A DNA stretch of 64,000 bases from Comamonadaceae bacterium. GTDB lineage: Bacteria; Pseudomonadota; Gammaproteobacteria; Burkholderiales; Burkholderiaceae_C. A program made the translations under genes and the position numbers. Of the stretch, positions 16,734-24,435 are shown piece after piece; position 1 is the first letter of the stretch; each line of letters starts with the position of its first letter. Location of the stretch: assembly GCA_947476285.1 (NCBI GenBank), contig CANJPU010000024.1, positions 1 through 64,000 on the forward strand, read 5' to 3'. The notes under the pieces are model-generated. The model saw only the letters and a list, made by a program, of their open reading frames with translations. It did no database searches and was not told the origin of the DNA.

Positions 16734-17113
16734 AGCTGCAAACCAGGGTGACCCATGCTGCGCCCGATGCGTCCGACTATGTGCCGGGCCTTCGCTCGTA
16801 TTTTCAATACCGGGACACGGGCATCAAGGACGCGACGGGTGGAATGTTCACCGCGCACGTGATCCGCGCGGTACCGGGCGAAGAGGTCATCCCCCAGTGG
16901 CACAGCCACAAAGCCAGCTTCCAGATGTTCTATGTGATTGCGGGTTGGGTTGACTTTGAATACGAAGACATCGGCCGAGTGCGCATGCTGCCAGGCTCAT
17001 CGGTGTATCAGCCGCCCGGTGTGATGCACAGAGAAATTGAGCACAGCGAAGACCTGGTGATTCTGGAAGTGGTGTCTCCAGCGGACTTCGCGACCGACCT
17101 GCCCAAAGAGTGA
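16730..17113 (+). CDS. Cupin-domain protein
   Basis: A 127-residue cupin with the metal-binding motif WHSHKASFQMFYVIAGW and a second half PGSSVYQPPGVMHREIEHS, giving three His and a possible Glu for metal. The start overlaps the stop of the CMD gene by four bases, and AAGGAG lies before it. Differs in sequence from the cupin at 12989. Small cupins next to CMD-family proteins occur in aromatic and lactone catabolism, but no substrate can be assigned. Last gene of this run. Confidence 0.8.
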   Translation: MKLQTRVTHAAPDASDYVPGLRSYFQYRDTGIKDATGGMFTAHVIRAVPGEEVIPQWHSHKASFQMFYVIAGWVDFEYEDIGRVRMLPGSSVYQPPGVMHREIEHSEDLVILEVVSPADFATDLPKE

Positions 17114-17126
17114 GGCGCAAGCGCCT
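17113..17126. terminator. Hairpin between convergent genes
   Basis: AGGCG-CAAG-CGCCT forms a five-base-pair stem with a tetraloop right at the stop of the cupin gene and before the convergent receptor stop. There is no T-run, so termination strength is doubtful. Confidence 0.3.
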
Positions 17127-17141
17127 GCTACCCGCTGCGCG

Positions 17142-18107
17142 TCAGTCGATCGGTTTCATATTCGCGTCGCGGAAGAGTTTCTTCCACTTCTCGATTTCTT
17201 CCTTGACCATCTCTGTGTGTCGCGCAGGGGTGGTGGTGGCCACTTCCACGCCGCGGCTGAGGATGAGTTCTTTCACGTCGGGCGCATTCAGAATGGCGCC
17301 TAGTTCGGCGCTGATTTTCTCGACGATGGCTTTGGGTGTACCGGCCGGTGCGAACAGCCATTGCTTGCCAACCGACTCGAAGCCGGGAATGCCGGACTCG
17401 GCAACGGTGGGCACGTCGGGCATCAGGGCGGTGCGCTGCTGGGAAGTGACCGCGATGGCACGCATGGCGCCGGCCTTGATGTGTGGACCCAGCGACGGAG
17501 GCGTGTCGAACATCGCATCGAGCCGGCCGGCCAGCAGGTCGACGATGGCCGGTGAGGGCGCCTTGTAGGGCACGCGATTGAATTGCACGCCGGACATCTG
17601 GCCCAGCAGGATGCCGGTGAGTTGTGATGCGGTGGCTGTGGAGCCCATTGAAATGGTGTTGGGTTTGGCCCGCGCCAGAGCAATGAATTCAGCGAATGTC
17701 TTGGCAGGCAGGTCATTGCGCACCACCAGCACGAAAGGCACCTGAGCCAATTGCGCAACCGGCTCGAAGTCTTTCACCGGGTCGTAATTTAGCTTGGTGT
17801 AGAAGCTCACGTTGATGCCGTGGCTGCCGTTGGAGCCCTGCAGAAAGGTGTAGCCGTCAGCCGGTGAGGTGGCGACAAACTGAGTGGCCACCGAGCCGCC
17901 CGCGCCGAGCTTGGATTCGACAAGCACGGGCTGGCCAAGACGCTGAGAGAGTTTTTCTGAGTAGATCCGGGCCACCATGTCGGTGCTGGTGCCGGCCCCG
18001 AAACCCAGGATGATTCGTATCGGGCGGTTGGGGTAGGCCTGCGCCAGTGCGGCAGCAGTCACGGCCAGGCCCAGCGCGGCGATCAGGCATTTGATGAAGT
18101 GTTTCAT
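17142..18107 (-). CDS. Bug/TctC-family periplasmic solute-binding receptor
   Basis: A 321-residue receptor: signal peptide ending near AALAQ, then YPNRPIRIILGFGAGTSTDM with the family ligand-loop Asp. It ends convergently with the cupin gene. The start ATG at 18107 is preceded by a GA-rich ribosome site; an upstream in-frame ATG would add ten residues before the signal peptide and is less likely. A strong sigma70 promoter match lies at 18225-18252. It probably binds a carboxylate used by the neighbouring CoA pathway; no permease genes accompany it. Confidence 0.9.
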   Translation of the reverse strand: MKHFIKCLIAALGLAVTAAALAQAYPNRPIRIILGFGAGTSTDMVARIYSEKLSQRLGQPVLVESKLGAGGSVATQFVATSPADGYTFLQGSNGSHGINVSFYTKLNYDPVKDFEPVAQLAQVPFVLVVRNDLPAKTFAEFIALARAKPNTISMGSTATASQLTGILLGQMSGVQFNRVPYKAPSPAIVDLLAGRLDAMFDTPPSLGPHIKAGAMRAIAVTSQQRTALMPDVPTVAESGIPGFESVGKQWLFAPAGTPKAIVEKISAELGAILNAPDVKELILSRGVEVATTTPARHTEMVKEEIEKWKKLFRDANMKPID

Positions 18108-18224
18108 GTGTGTCTCTCTCTCTTCATGTGTTGTCAACCACCCCGATGAGGCTGCCGTACGGGCGGGTCGGCCCGCACATACTGACCCACATTACACATG
18201 AATCTGCGTACGGATCAAGTGGGG

Positions 18225-18252
18225 ATTATGCCCCTGGGCTTGTCCCTGTCAA
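18225..18252 (-). promoter_or_regulatory. Sigma70 promoter for the Bug receptor gene
   Basis: Reading the minus strand, TTGACA (18252-18247), 16 bases, CATAAT (18230-18225). This is a near-consensus sigma70 promoter and would give a leader of about 110 bases before the ATG at 18107. Confidence 0.6.
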
Positions 18253-18286
18253 CGATTAATGAACAACGAGCCATAAATCATCTGGC

Positions 18287-18316
18287 TTGACCCCACACCG
18301 GCGTGGCGACCATAAT
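18287..18316 (+). promoter_or_regulatory. Sigma70 promoter for the hydratase / acyl-CoA dehydrogenase pair
   Basis: TTGACC (18287-18292), 18 bases, CATAAT (18311-18316), followed after a very short leader by GGGAGGA and the GTG start at 18341. The divergent gap 18108-18340 therefore holds two back-to-back promoters. Confidence 0.55.
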
Positions 18317-18340
18317 CGACTCTGCTTGGGAGGACCTTTA

Positions 18341-19141
18341 GTGCAAGCTTCCATACTGCTGAACAAGCAGCCCGATGGCGTGGCCACAATCACGCTCAAT
18401 CGCCCGGACAGGCTCAACGCCTTCAACCGGGACATGATCGTTCGCTGGCATGCTGCCTTGGTGGACGTCTTCGCCGACCCCGAAGTGCGGGTGGTGGTCA
18501 TCACCGGTGCGGGGCGCGCCTTTTGCGCCGGTGGCGACATCACCGAAGACTTGGCCGACATGCATGAGCTTGACAGCATGGCCCGCAAGAATTATTTGTG
18601 GGAGCATGTTCACAAGATCGTGATGGCGATCGACCGTGGCGACAAGCCGGTCATTGCTGCAGTCAACGGGCCGGCTCGCGGCGCGGGCATGGACATGACC
18701 CTGATGTGCGACATGCGCATCGCAGCGGCCTCGGCCAGTTTTGCGGAGAGCTACATCAACTTCGGGCTGATCGCTGGCGACGCAGGAACTTATTTTCTAC
18801 CGCGTCTGATCGGTGCGGCCCGCGCGCTGGAGTTGTTCTGGACCGGTCGCACGGTGTCGTCCGAAGAAGCCGAGCGCATTGGGCTGGTCAACCGCGTGGT
18901 GCCCGACGATGAGTTGCACGATGCGGTGATGCAGATGGCCCGGCAGATCGCGGGCCAGTCTTCAGAGGCGATTCGCATGTACAAGCGTGTGGTGTACCAA
19001 AGCCTCACCTTGCCCTTGATGACCCATCTGGACATGGTCTCATCGCATATGGCGGTGTTGGAAGACACCCCTGGGCACAAGCAGCGCATCGAGGCTTTCT
19101 TCCAGGAAAAAGCCAAGCGCGACGCGCTCAAGAAGAAATAA
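18341..19141 (+). CDS. Enoyl-CoA hydratase/isomerase family protein
   Basis: A 266-residue crotonase-fold protein with FCAGGDITED for the first oxyanion-hole element and GPARGAGMDMTLMCDMRIA for the second. The catalytic region reads INFGLIAGDAGTYFLPRLIG, with an Asp in place of the second catalytic Glu. Start is GTG at 18341, chosen for GGGAGGA at 18328-18334. Followed after 16 bases by an acyl-CoA dehydrogenase, giving two consecutive steps of beta-oxidation-like chemistry under one promoter. Confidence 0.88.
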   Translation: MQASILLNKQPDGVATITLNRPDRLNAFNRDMIVRWHAALVDVFADPEVRVVVITGAGRAFCAGGDITEDLADMHELDSMARKNYLWEHVHKIVMAIDRGDKPVIAAVNGPARGAGMDMTLMCDMRIAAASASFAESYINFGLIAGDAGTYFLPRLIGAARALELFWTGRTVSSEEAERIGLVNRVVPDDELHDAVMQMARQIAGQSSEAIRMYKRVVYQSLTLPLMTHLDMVSSHMAVLEDTPGHKQRIEAFFQEKAKRDALKKK

Positions 19142-19157
19142 ACCCCGAGAGAATCGC

Positions 19158-20318
19158 ATGCAGTATTGCCTGAACGAAGAACAAACCCAATTGCAGGATC
19201 TGATTCGACGCGTCTGCGCAGAGAAGGTCGCGGCCCGCGCCGCAGACATCGACCGCACGGCCGAGTACCCGCAGGATATGTTCGAGCTGCTGCAGAAACT
19301 GGATTTGTTCACCGTGCCTTTCTCCGCCGAATATGGCGGCACTGGCAGCGTGCTTTCGGCTTGCATCGCGGTCGAGGAATTCGGGCGCGTCTGCTACAAC
19401 ACGGGCGCACTGCTGGTGACGCAGTGGGTTCCCTTTGGCACCATTCTGGCTGGCGGCAGCCCTGAGCAGCAAAAGCGCTATTTGCCCGGCCTGGCAACCG
19501 GCGAGTTGCGCGGTGCCACATCGCTCACCGAAGCGCAGAGCGGATCGGATGTCTCGGGCATCAAGACCACGGCGCGGCGCACGGCCGATGGCTATGTGAT
19601 CAACGGCGCCAAGATGTGGTGCACCGGCTCGCTGGTAGCCGATTTCATCATGGTGGCTGCGCGCACGCTGGCCGAAGATGGCAAGCCTGTGGGCATCAAT
19701 TTTTTCATCGTCGAGCGCGGTGCGAAGGGTTTCACGGTGGGGCGCAAGGAAGAGAAGCTTGGCGCGCGCGGCATCAGCTCGCATCCGCTGTTCTTTGACA
19801 ATGTGCCGGTTGCTGAGACCGCGCGGCTCGGTCCCGAGGGCGGCGAAGGTTTCAAGCTGGCGATGGAGACGCTCAACAAGAGTCGCCCGATCATCGCGGC
19901 GCGGGCGGTGGGGCTGGCCCAGGGCGCCATGGACCACACCATCGAATTCATACGCAACCGCCGCGCCTTCGGTCACCAGATCAGCGATTTTCAGGGTGCA
20001 CGCTGGATGGTGTCCGACATGGCGATGAAGACCGAGGCGGCGCGCCAGCTTGTGTACCGGGCAGCGGCGATGGTCGACGCTGGCGTGAAGGGCTCTGTGC
20101 TGGCACCGCTGGCGGCGCAGGCTAAGTGCTATGCATCCGATGTGGCGATGCAGGTGGCCACCGATGCGGTGCAGCTCTTCGGGGCGGCGGGTATCTCAGG
20201 CGAGTATCCGATCAACCGCTACTTTCGCGATGCCAAGGTCATCCAGATCGTCGAGGGCACCAATCAGATTCAGCGCAACATCATTGCGGACAGTTTGTTG
20301 GGGCGGGTGAAAAAATAG
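19158..20318 (+). CDS. Acyl-CoA dehydrogenase
   Basis: A 386-residue FAD enzyme of normal length for the family, expected to form the alpha,beta double bond of an acyl-CoA and pass electrons to ETF. Visible landmarks are SLTEAQSGSDVSGIKT (FAD and substrate contact), MWCTGS, and the C-terminal IVEGTNQIQRNII with the catalytic-base Glu. It ends convergently with the DUF2894 gene. It likely works with the hydratase just upstream on the same promoter. Confidence 0.93.
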   Translation: MQYCLNEEQTQLQDLIRRVCAEKVAARAADIDRTAEYPQDMFELLQKLDLFTVPFSAEYGGTGSVLSACIAVEEFGRVCYNTGALLVTQWVPFGTILAGGSPEQQKRYLPGLATGELRGATSLTEAQSGSDVSGIKTTARRTADGYVINGAKMWCTGSLVADFIMVAARTLAEDGKPVGINFFIVERGAKGFTVGRKEEKLGARGISSHPLFFDNVPVAETARLGPEGGEGFKLAMETLNKSRPIIAARAVGLAQGAMDHTIEFIRNRRAFGHQISDFQGARWMVSDMAMKTEAARQLVYRAAAMVDAGVKGSVLAPLAAQAKCYASDVAMQVATDAVQLFGAAGISGEYPINRYFRDAKVIQIVEGTNQIQRNIIADSLLGRVKK

Positions 20319-20325
20319 CCCGCCC
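20301..20325. terminator. Hairpin at the end of the acyl-CoA dehydrogenase gene
   Basis: GGGCGGG (20301-20307), an 11-base A-rich loop, CCCGCCC (20319-20325): a perfect seven-base-pair GC stem that includes the stop codon. It may separate the convergent transcripts; on the minus strand the loop is T-rich. There is no T-run after the stem. Confidence 0.35.
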
Positions 20326-20340
20326 TTGATCAACAAAGCC

Positions 20341-21021
20341 TCATCTCTTTTGGCTGCGTTGTCGTGTCGATTTGGGTTTCGCCGCCTTGGTCTGGTATTG
20401 GGTGTTGGCAAGATCTAGCCACTGCAGCGAATCAACATGCGACAGAAACCGCCGCAGATAGTCAGGCGAGAGGCTGCGCATCAATTCCAGTGAGCGCAAC
20501 ACCAACATATGGGAGTTGAGTGGGCCGGCCTTGTCAGGCCCTAGGCCGACGGCCTGCGTCACCTGCTGCTGTGCAGACATTCTGGACCACGCATCTCTGA
20601 AGCGGCGCACGCTTTTCATCTCGGATGCGGCTTCGTCCCGGGTCCCCAGAGCGCTGCCCATGCCGGCGTGATTGTCCTTGTGCTTCACTTGCGCGAAGCG
20701 CAGATTCAGTTGGTTCAGCGGGGTGCGGGGCTGTTCAGGTGCAGATCGATTGGTCGGATTGCGCAACCCCTTGGCATCTTGCGTGTGCTTTGTTGCCAGG
20801 CTGGGCGTTTGCGTGCCAGCAGCCGTCTGCCTGCGCTCGAAGCGCTCAGCATAGTCGGACAAGGCGACTTTGAGTTTGCCTTCCAGGATGCACCGCACTG
20901 CATCGGGCTGCGTCTGAATGCGCCGCGACAACACTTCGATGTAACGAAATCGCACGGGGTCAAAATTTTGAGCGCCCGCTTCCCGCAAGGCCTCAAGCGC
21001 CGACAGGCCCTGTTCATTCAC
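20341..21021 (-). CDS. DUF2894-type protein, last gene of the motor-like operon
   Basis: A 226-residue protein that I match to the DUF2894 family from memory, with moderate certainty. The first 75 residues look helical, the middle is a low-complexity Pro/Gln/Thr-rich linker, a second helical block runs to about 200 and the end is very basic (KPKSTRQRSQKR). No signal peptide, membrane segment or known catalytic motif is visible, so it is probably cytoplasmic and may bind nucleic acid or membrane with its basic tail. Its start overlaps the OmpA-like gene by eight bases, implying obligate co-expression. Confidence 0.75.
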   Translation of the reverse strand: MNEQGLSALEALREAGAQNFDPVRFRYIEVLSRRIQTQPDAVRCILEGKLKVALSDYAERFERRQTAAGTQTPSLATKHTQDAKGLRNPTNRSAPEQPRTPLNQLNLRFAQVKHKDNHAGMGSALGTRDEAASEMKSVRRFRDAWSRMSAQQQVTQAVGLGPDKAGPLNSHMLVLRSLELMRSLSPDYLRRFLSHVDSLQWLDLANTQYQTKAAKPKSTRQRSQKR

Positions 21022-21667
21022 GCAAGGAGCCCTTCGCGTTGCTGGACTTGGGCACCGGCGCCATTTCCACGCGCCGGTTCAATGCCCGCCCCTTTTCATT
21101 TGCGTTGGACGCCACCGGCTGCTCCGAGCCAAAAGCAGCACCAAACACGCGGGACGACGACATGCCTTCTTCGATCAAGGCGCGGGTCACCGTCAGGGCG
21201 CGCTGGGCTGATAGTTCCAGGTTGTCCTCAAAGCGTTGATTGCCCTCGCGGATGGGTTTGTCGTCGGTAAAGCCGCTCACCATCAACATTTGATCGCGCT
21301 CGCCCAGGTACACCTGCAGTGGGGGCACGAGGCTCTTCAGAAGCAAGCGGCCATCGGGGCGCAACTGATCCGAATTCACCGGGAACAACAGACTGCCGCT
21401 GATGCCAATGCGTCCATTGTTCAGTGTGATGCGGCCGCTCGCCAGCGGAATCGCCAGGGCCTTCTCCAGGGCCATGCGGCGCTGTTCCTCAAGGCGCCGC
21501 TTGGCAACCTCAGATTCCAGGCTGGCCATCAGATCCATTTGCACTGCCAGCACCCCGACCAGGACCAGCACGAATGCACCCAGCAAGCCAGCCATCAAGT
21601 CCCCGAACACCGTCCAGATCGGGGCATGGTACTCGACGCCGTCGCCGCCCTCGTCAAGCTCGGTCAT
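21014..21667 (-). CDS. OmpA/MotB-like stator protein (ZorB-like)
   Basis: A 217-residue protein. A single membrane helix at about 22-43 begins with FGDLMAGLL, where Asp23 sits as the ion-carrying Asp does in MotB and ZorB (D-LM-x-GLM pattern). A short charged helix follows, then an OmpA-like peptidoglycan-binding domain from about 85 to 200 (VSGFTDDKP, LSAQRALTVTRALI, NRRVEM). It should anchor an ion channel to the cell wall. The start overlaps the end of the MotA-like gene by four bases (ATGA), as expected for an obligate channel pair. Confidence 0.85.
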   Translation of the reverse strand: MTELDEGGDGVEYHAPIWTVFGDLMAGLLGAFVLVLVGVLAVQMDLMASLESEVAKRRLEEQRRMALEKALAIPLASGRITLNNGRIGISGSLLFPVNSDQLRPDGRLLLKSLVPPLQVYLGERDQMLMVSGFTDDKPIREGNQRFEDNLELSAQRALTVTRALIEEGMSSSRVFGAAFGSEQPVASNANEKGRALNRRVEMAPVPKSSNAKGSLRE

Positions 21668-23616
21668 CCGGCGACTTCCTGCGCCATTGCCTGTTGCCCG
21701 GTGTGCAACCGGCGCAGGTCTTCGATGATGCCTTGCTGAGAGGAGATGCTGAGGTCGATGACCTCACGCGCCTGGGCCACGTAGTAGGCGAGTTGTTCGT
21801 CGCTGCGCGCCAAGGACTGCTGCGCGGCGCCCTCGATCCGCTGCAGGCTTTCCATCAGCTTCTCGTTGCTCGCGGTGAATAGCTGCACGCCATGGTTGAA
21901 AGCTTCGCCCAGGCTTGATAGCTCGATGGCGCTGCCGGTGACTTGCGCCGCCACCTCCTGGGTGCGAGTTGACTGCGCGCCCAGCTCTTGCGAAAACTGG
22001 CGACTGGCCTTGTCCAACACCTCTGCCGCCGACGCGACCAGTGACTCAATCGCGGCGCGCTGCGCGTCCGCGCTCTGGTGAACGGTCTGCAGCAGTGTGC
22101 TGACTTTCTCGCCAAGGACAACGCGCTCTTGCAAGGCGAGATTGTCGCGTTCGGTCAAGTGGCTCATTTCCAGGCGCAGTTGCGCAATCACCTCGGCCGC
22201 TGCCCGGGGTACTTCAGAGGCGGTATGCAGCAGCCGGTTCAGCGGCGTCTCCAGCGCGGCGCCCAGTGTGGCCAGGTGGCTTGCCACGGCGGCCTGCAGC
22301 TCGTCCAGGCGGTCCACTGCGGCTTGGCCGCGCCCGGCCTCATCCTGCCTGAGCTTGGCGAGTTCGGTGCGCCACAGTGTGCTTAGTTGGTCCATGCGCT
22401 CGCCATGCTGCTGGGTCAGGCTGGCCTCGGCCTCGGTGCGCGAGCGAACCAGTTCTTCGGATCGGTTCAAGAGCCGGGCAATTTCTGCGATCGTGCGTTC
22501 GGCCTGATGGCTGGCGTGTTCGGTGACTTTGCTGGCGGTCCTCTCCAGCGTCTCGCAGGTGGCTAGCTGCCGCGCCAGCGTCTGCTCCCCCACTTGCTGC
22601 CATTGCTTGTGCAGCGTGGCGGCCATGGCGTTGGTGCTGACACTGAACTGGCCTGCCAAGCCATCCAACTGCGCTTGCACCGCATCGCGCACTCGCTCGT
22701 GCATGCGCCGTGAGTCTTCCGCGATGGCTGTCATCGCGGACTCCACCACGGGCTTGATGCTCTCGCCAGCCAGCCTCGCGCTCTGCATCAAGGTGTCTTT
22801 TAGCGACTGCTCCACGGCGCGGGCCAGATCGGTGTAGGCGACGGTTACGTTGCGGTGGAAGTCTGCCTGCCGGGCGAGCAATCGCTCGTCCTGTTGCTGG
22901 CTGCGGCGTTCCAATTGTTCGATCAGCGCCTGCAGCTTGTCAGCTACATCGGGCAGGGCATGGGCCTGCAACTGCAGCGCCTTGAATGTTTCCTCGCGCT
23001 GGTGGACATGCGAGAAGGGCCGCAACACGGTGCTGATGCGGATGTCCAACTGCCGCGAGGCATCCATCCGCTCGCGTCGGCAGATGGCCGACATCAGCCC
23101 AAGCATTGCCGATGAAGCCACCCCGGCCACGGAGGTGCCGAAGGCCAGACCCAATCCCTGTATGGGCGCCGCCAGCGCCGAGCGCACCGCTTGAAGATCG
23201 GCCGAGCCCTCCAGCGCGAACACGGCTCCCTTGAAAGTCACCACCATACCCAGGAAGGTGCCGAGCATGCCCAGCATCACCAGCAGCCCAACCAGGTAAG
23301 GCGTGAGCGCAAGGCTGGGCAGTGCAGCCCTCTCACCCTCGATCCTGCGGCGCACGCTGGTGTGAAGGGAGGGATGCAGGCTGCCAAGCCAATCGCCGAT
23401 GTTCGAGAGTGGATCCGGAATGTTGGCCAGCGTGCTCGCCAGTGAAGACGTGACGGCACGAAACCGCTTGATCTCCAACGCGCCTACCAAATAGACCGCG
23501 CCAATGACGATGGTCATGGCCAGGGCTGACCAGTTTGAGCCGACAAAGCCCACGCCCACCCACAGGACGGATATCAGGCCCAAGGCAAAGGCCGCCGCCA
23601 AACTAATTCTGTTCAT
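21664..23616 (-). CDS. Long-tailed MotA/ExbB-like channel protein (ZorA-like, DUF802)
   Basis: A 650-residue protein with four membrane helices at about 5-25, 30-48, 104-127 and 150-178. The third and fourth carry LGMLGTFLGM and LAFGTSVAGVASS, with Thr120 and Thr161 placed like the pore Thr/Ser of ExbB and MotA. Residues 185-650 form one long, almost wholly helical, Gln/Ala/Glu-rich tail. This layout (channel plus a cytoplasmic tail of several hundred residues) is that of ZorA rather than of ordinary MotA or TolQ. The tail seems to match the DUF802 family. Flanked by an OmpA-like partner, DUF3348 and DUF2894. Confidence 0.82.
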   Translation of the reverse strand: MNRISLAAAFALGLISVLWVGVGFVGSNWSALAMTIVIGAVYLVGALEIKRFRAVTSSLASTLANIPDPLSNIGDWLGSLHPSLHTSVRRRIEGERAALPSLALTPYLVGLLVMLGMLGTFLGMVVTFKGAVFALEGSADLQAVRSALAAPIQGLGLAFGTSVAGVASSAMLGLMSAICRRERMDASRQLDIRISTVLRPFSHVHQREETFKALQLQAHALPDVADKLQALIEQLERRSQQQDERLLARQADFHRNVTVAYTDLARAVEQSLKDTLMQSARLAGESIKPVVESAMTAIAEDSRRMHERVRDAVQAQLDGLAGQFSVSTNAMAATLHKQWQQVGEQTLARQLATCETLERTASKVTEHASHQAERTIAEIARLLNRSEELVRSRTEAEASLTQQHGERMDQLSTLWRTELAKLRQDEAGRGQAAVDRLDELQAAVASHLATLGAALETPLNRLLHTASEVPRAAAEVIAQLRLEMSHLTERDNLALQERVVLGEKVSTLLQTVHQSADAQRAAIESLVASAAEVLDKASRQFSQELGAQSTRTQEVAAQVTGSAIELSSLGEAFNHGVQLFTASNEKLMESLQRIEGAAQQSLARSDEQLAYYVAQAREVIDLSISSQQGIIEDLRRLHTGQQAMAQEVAG

Positions 23617-23618
23617 TC

Positions 23619-24332
23619 TTATTTCTTGATTTCGTTGAACGCTTCAATCATTCCCACAACCGGCTCCAAGCGAACGTCCAGCTCTGCCAGCAGGGCCTCA
23701 CGCCATTCTTTGCCAAAGACCTCCAGCCATTGCGCCGTCCGCGCAGGCGCATCGGGCTCGTGCTTGTGCTGATCGCGCAAGTCTTTGAATCGTCGTTGAA
23801 GCAGCACAGGCACCGTGGCCAGCAATTGTTGCTGCCGCTCATCGAGCATTTGCTCCATCACGGCATCCAGGACAGCCAGTTGTGCAAGCGCTGGCGAGAC
23901 CTTTGAAATTATTTGCCGCACATGGTCACGCAATGCGTGAATCATCGATGCCATGTTGCGTTGCTGGTGGAGATAACGCTCGTGATACGGTGCGTATTCA
24001 TTCGCCATTTCAGAGGTTGCCTGCGGCTCTGGTGCGTGGGTCCTGGCTCGGGACAACTCGCTCGTTGTGATGGCGCCTACCAGAGCATCTTGCACCCGGT
24101 GGAATTCTTCTTGCACCGCGAAGGCTCTCACCGACCGCGCAGCCGATGGCCTGGCGCTGCCCGCTGACTTGATCGACTGGTGCGCCGCATGCAGCGTGAT
24201 GGCATCGGACACACCCACCCACTGACCCAATCGTTCCGCAAAATTCTGTCTAGACGCCCGCGCATCCACAGGCGCCCAATCACTGAGCATGCGAACCAGT
24301 CTGGAGCTGTTGAACTCATTGCGCAAATGCAT
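23619..24332 (-). CDS. DUF3348-type protein, first gene of the motor-like operon
   Basis: A 237-residue, mostly helical protein that I match to DUF3348 with moderate certainty. It begins SSRLVRMLSDWAPVDARASR and ends in helices rich in Leu, Gln and Glu (MEQMLDERQQQLLATVPVLL). No signal peptide, membrane helix or catalytic motif is visible; it is probably a cytoplasmic partner of the motor. Its stop lies two bases before the channel gene start, so all four genes are one transcript. The upstream gap of about 100 bases to the CoA transferase gene must contain the promoter; no consensus boxes stand out. Confidence 0.75.
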   Translation of the reverse strand: MHLRNEFNSSRLVRMLSDWAPVDARASRQNFAERLGQWVGVSDAITLHAAHQSIKSAGSARPSAARSVRAFAVQEEFHRVQDALVGAITTSELSRARTHAPEPQATSEMANEYAPYHERYLHQQRNMASMIHALRDHVRQIISKVSPALAQLAVLDAVMEQMLDERQQQLLATVPVLLQRRFKDLRDQHKHEPDAPARTAQWLEVFGKEWREALLAELDVRLEPVVGMIEAFNEIKK

Positions 24333-24435
24333 ACCTTGGCTCCCACAGAGGGGGTCATAGAAATTTCTGAAAGTCCGTGGCGGTTAACTGGGGCCTTGTT
24401 CCGGCACGCAGGGTGCATGGAAAAAGCAGTTCGAC

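Noticed and set aside
20341-24332. Ordinary flagellar MotAB or TolQR/ExbBD system
   Set aside because: The channel protein has a 465-residue tail absent from MotA, TolQ and ExbB, no flagellar, tol or ton genes are near, and DUF3348/DUF2894 are not part of those systems.
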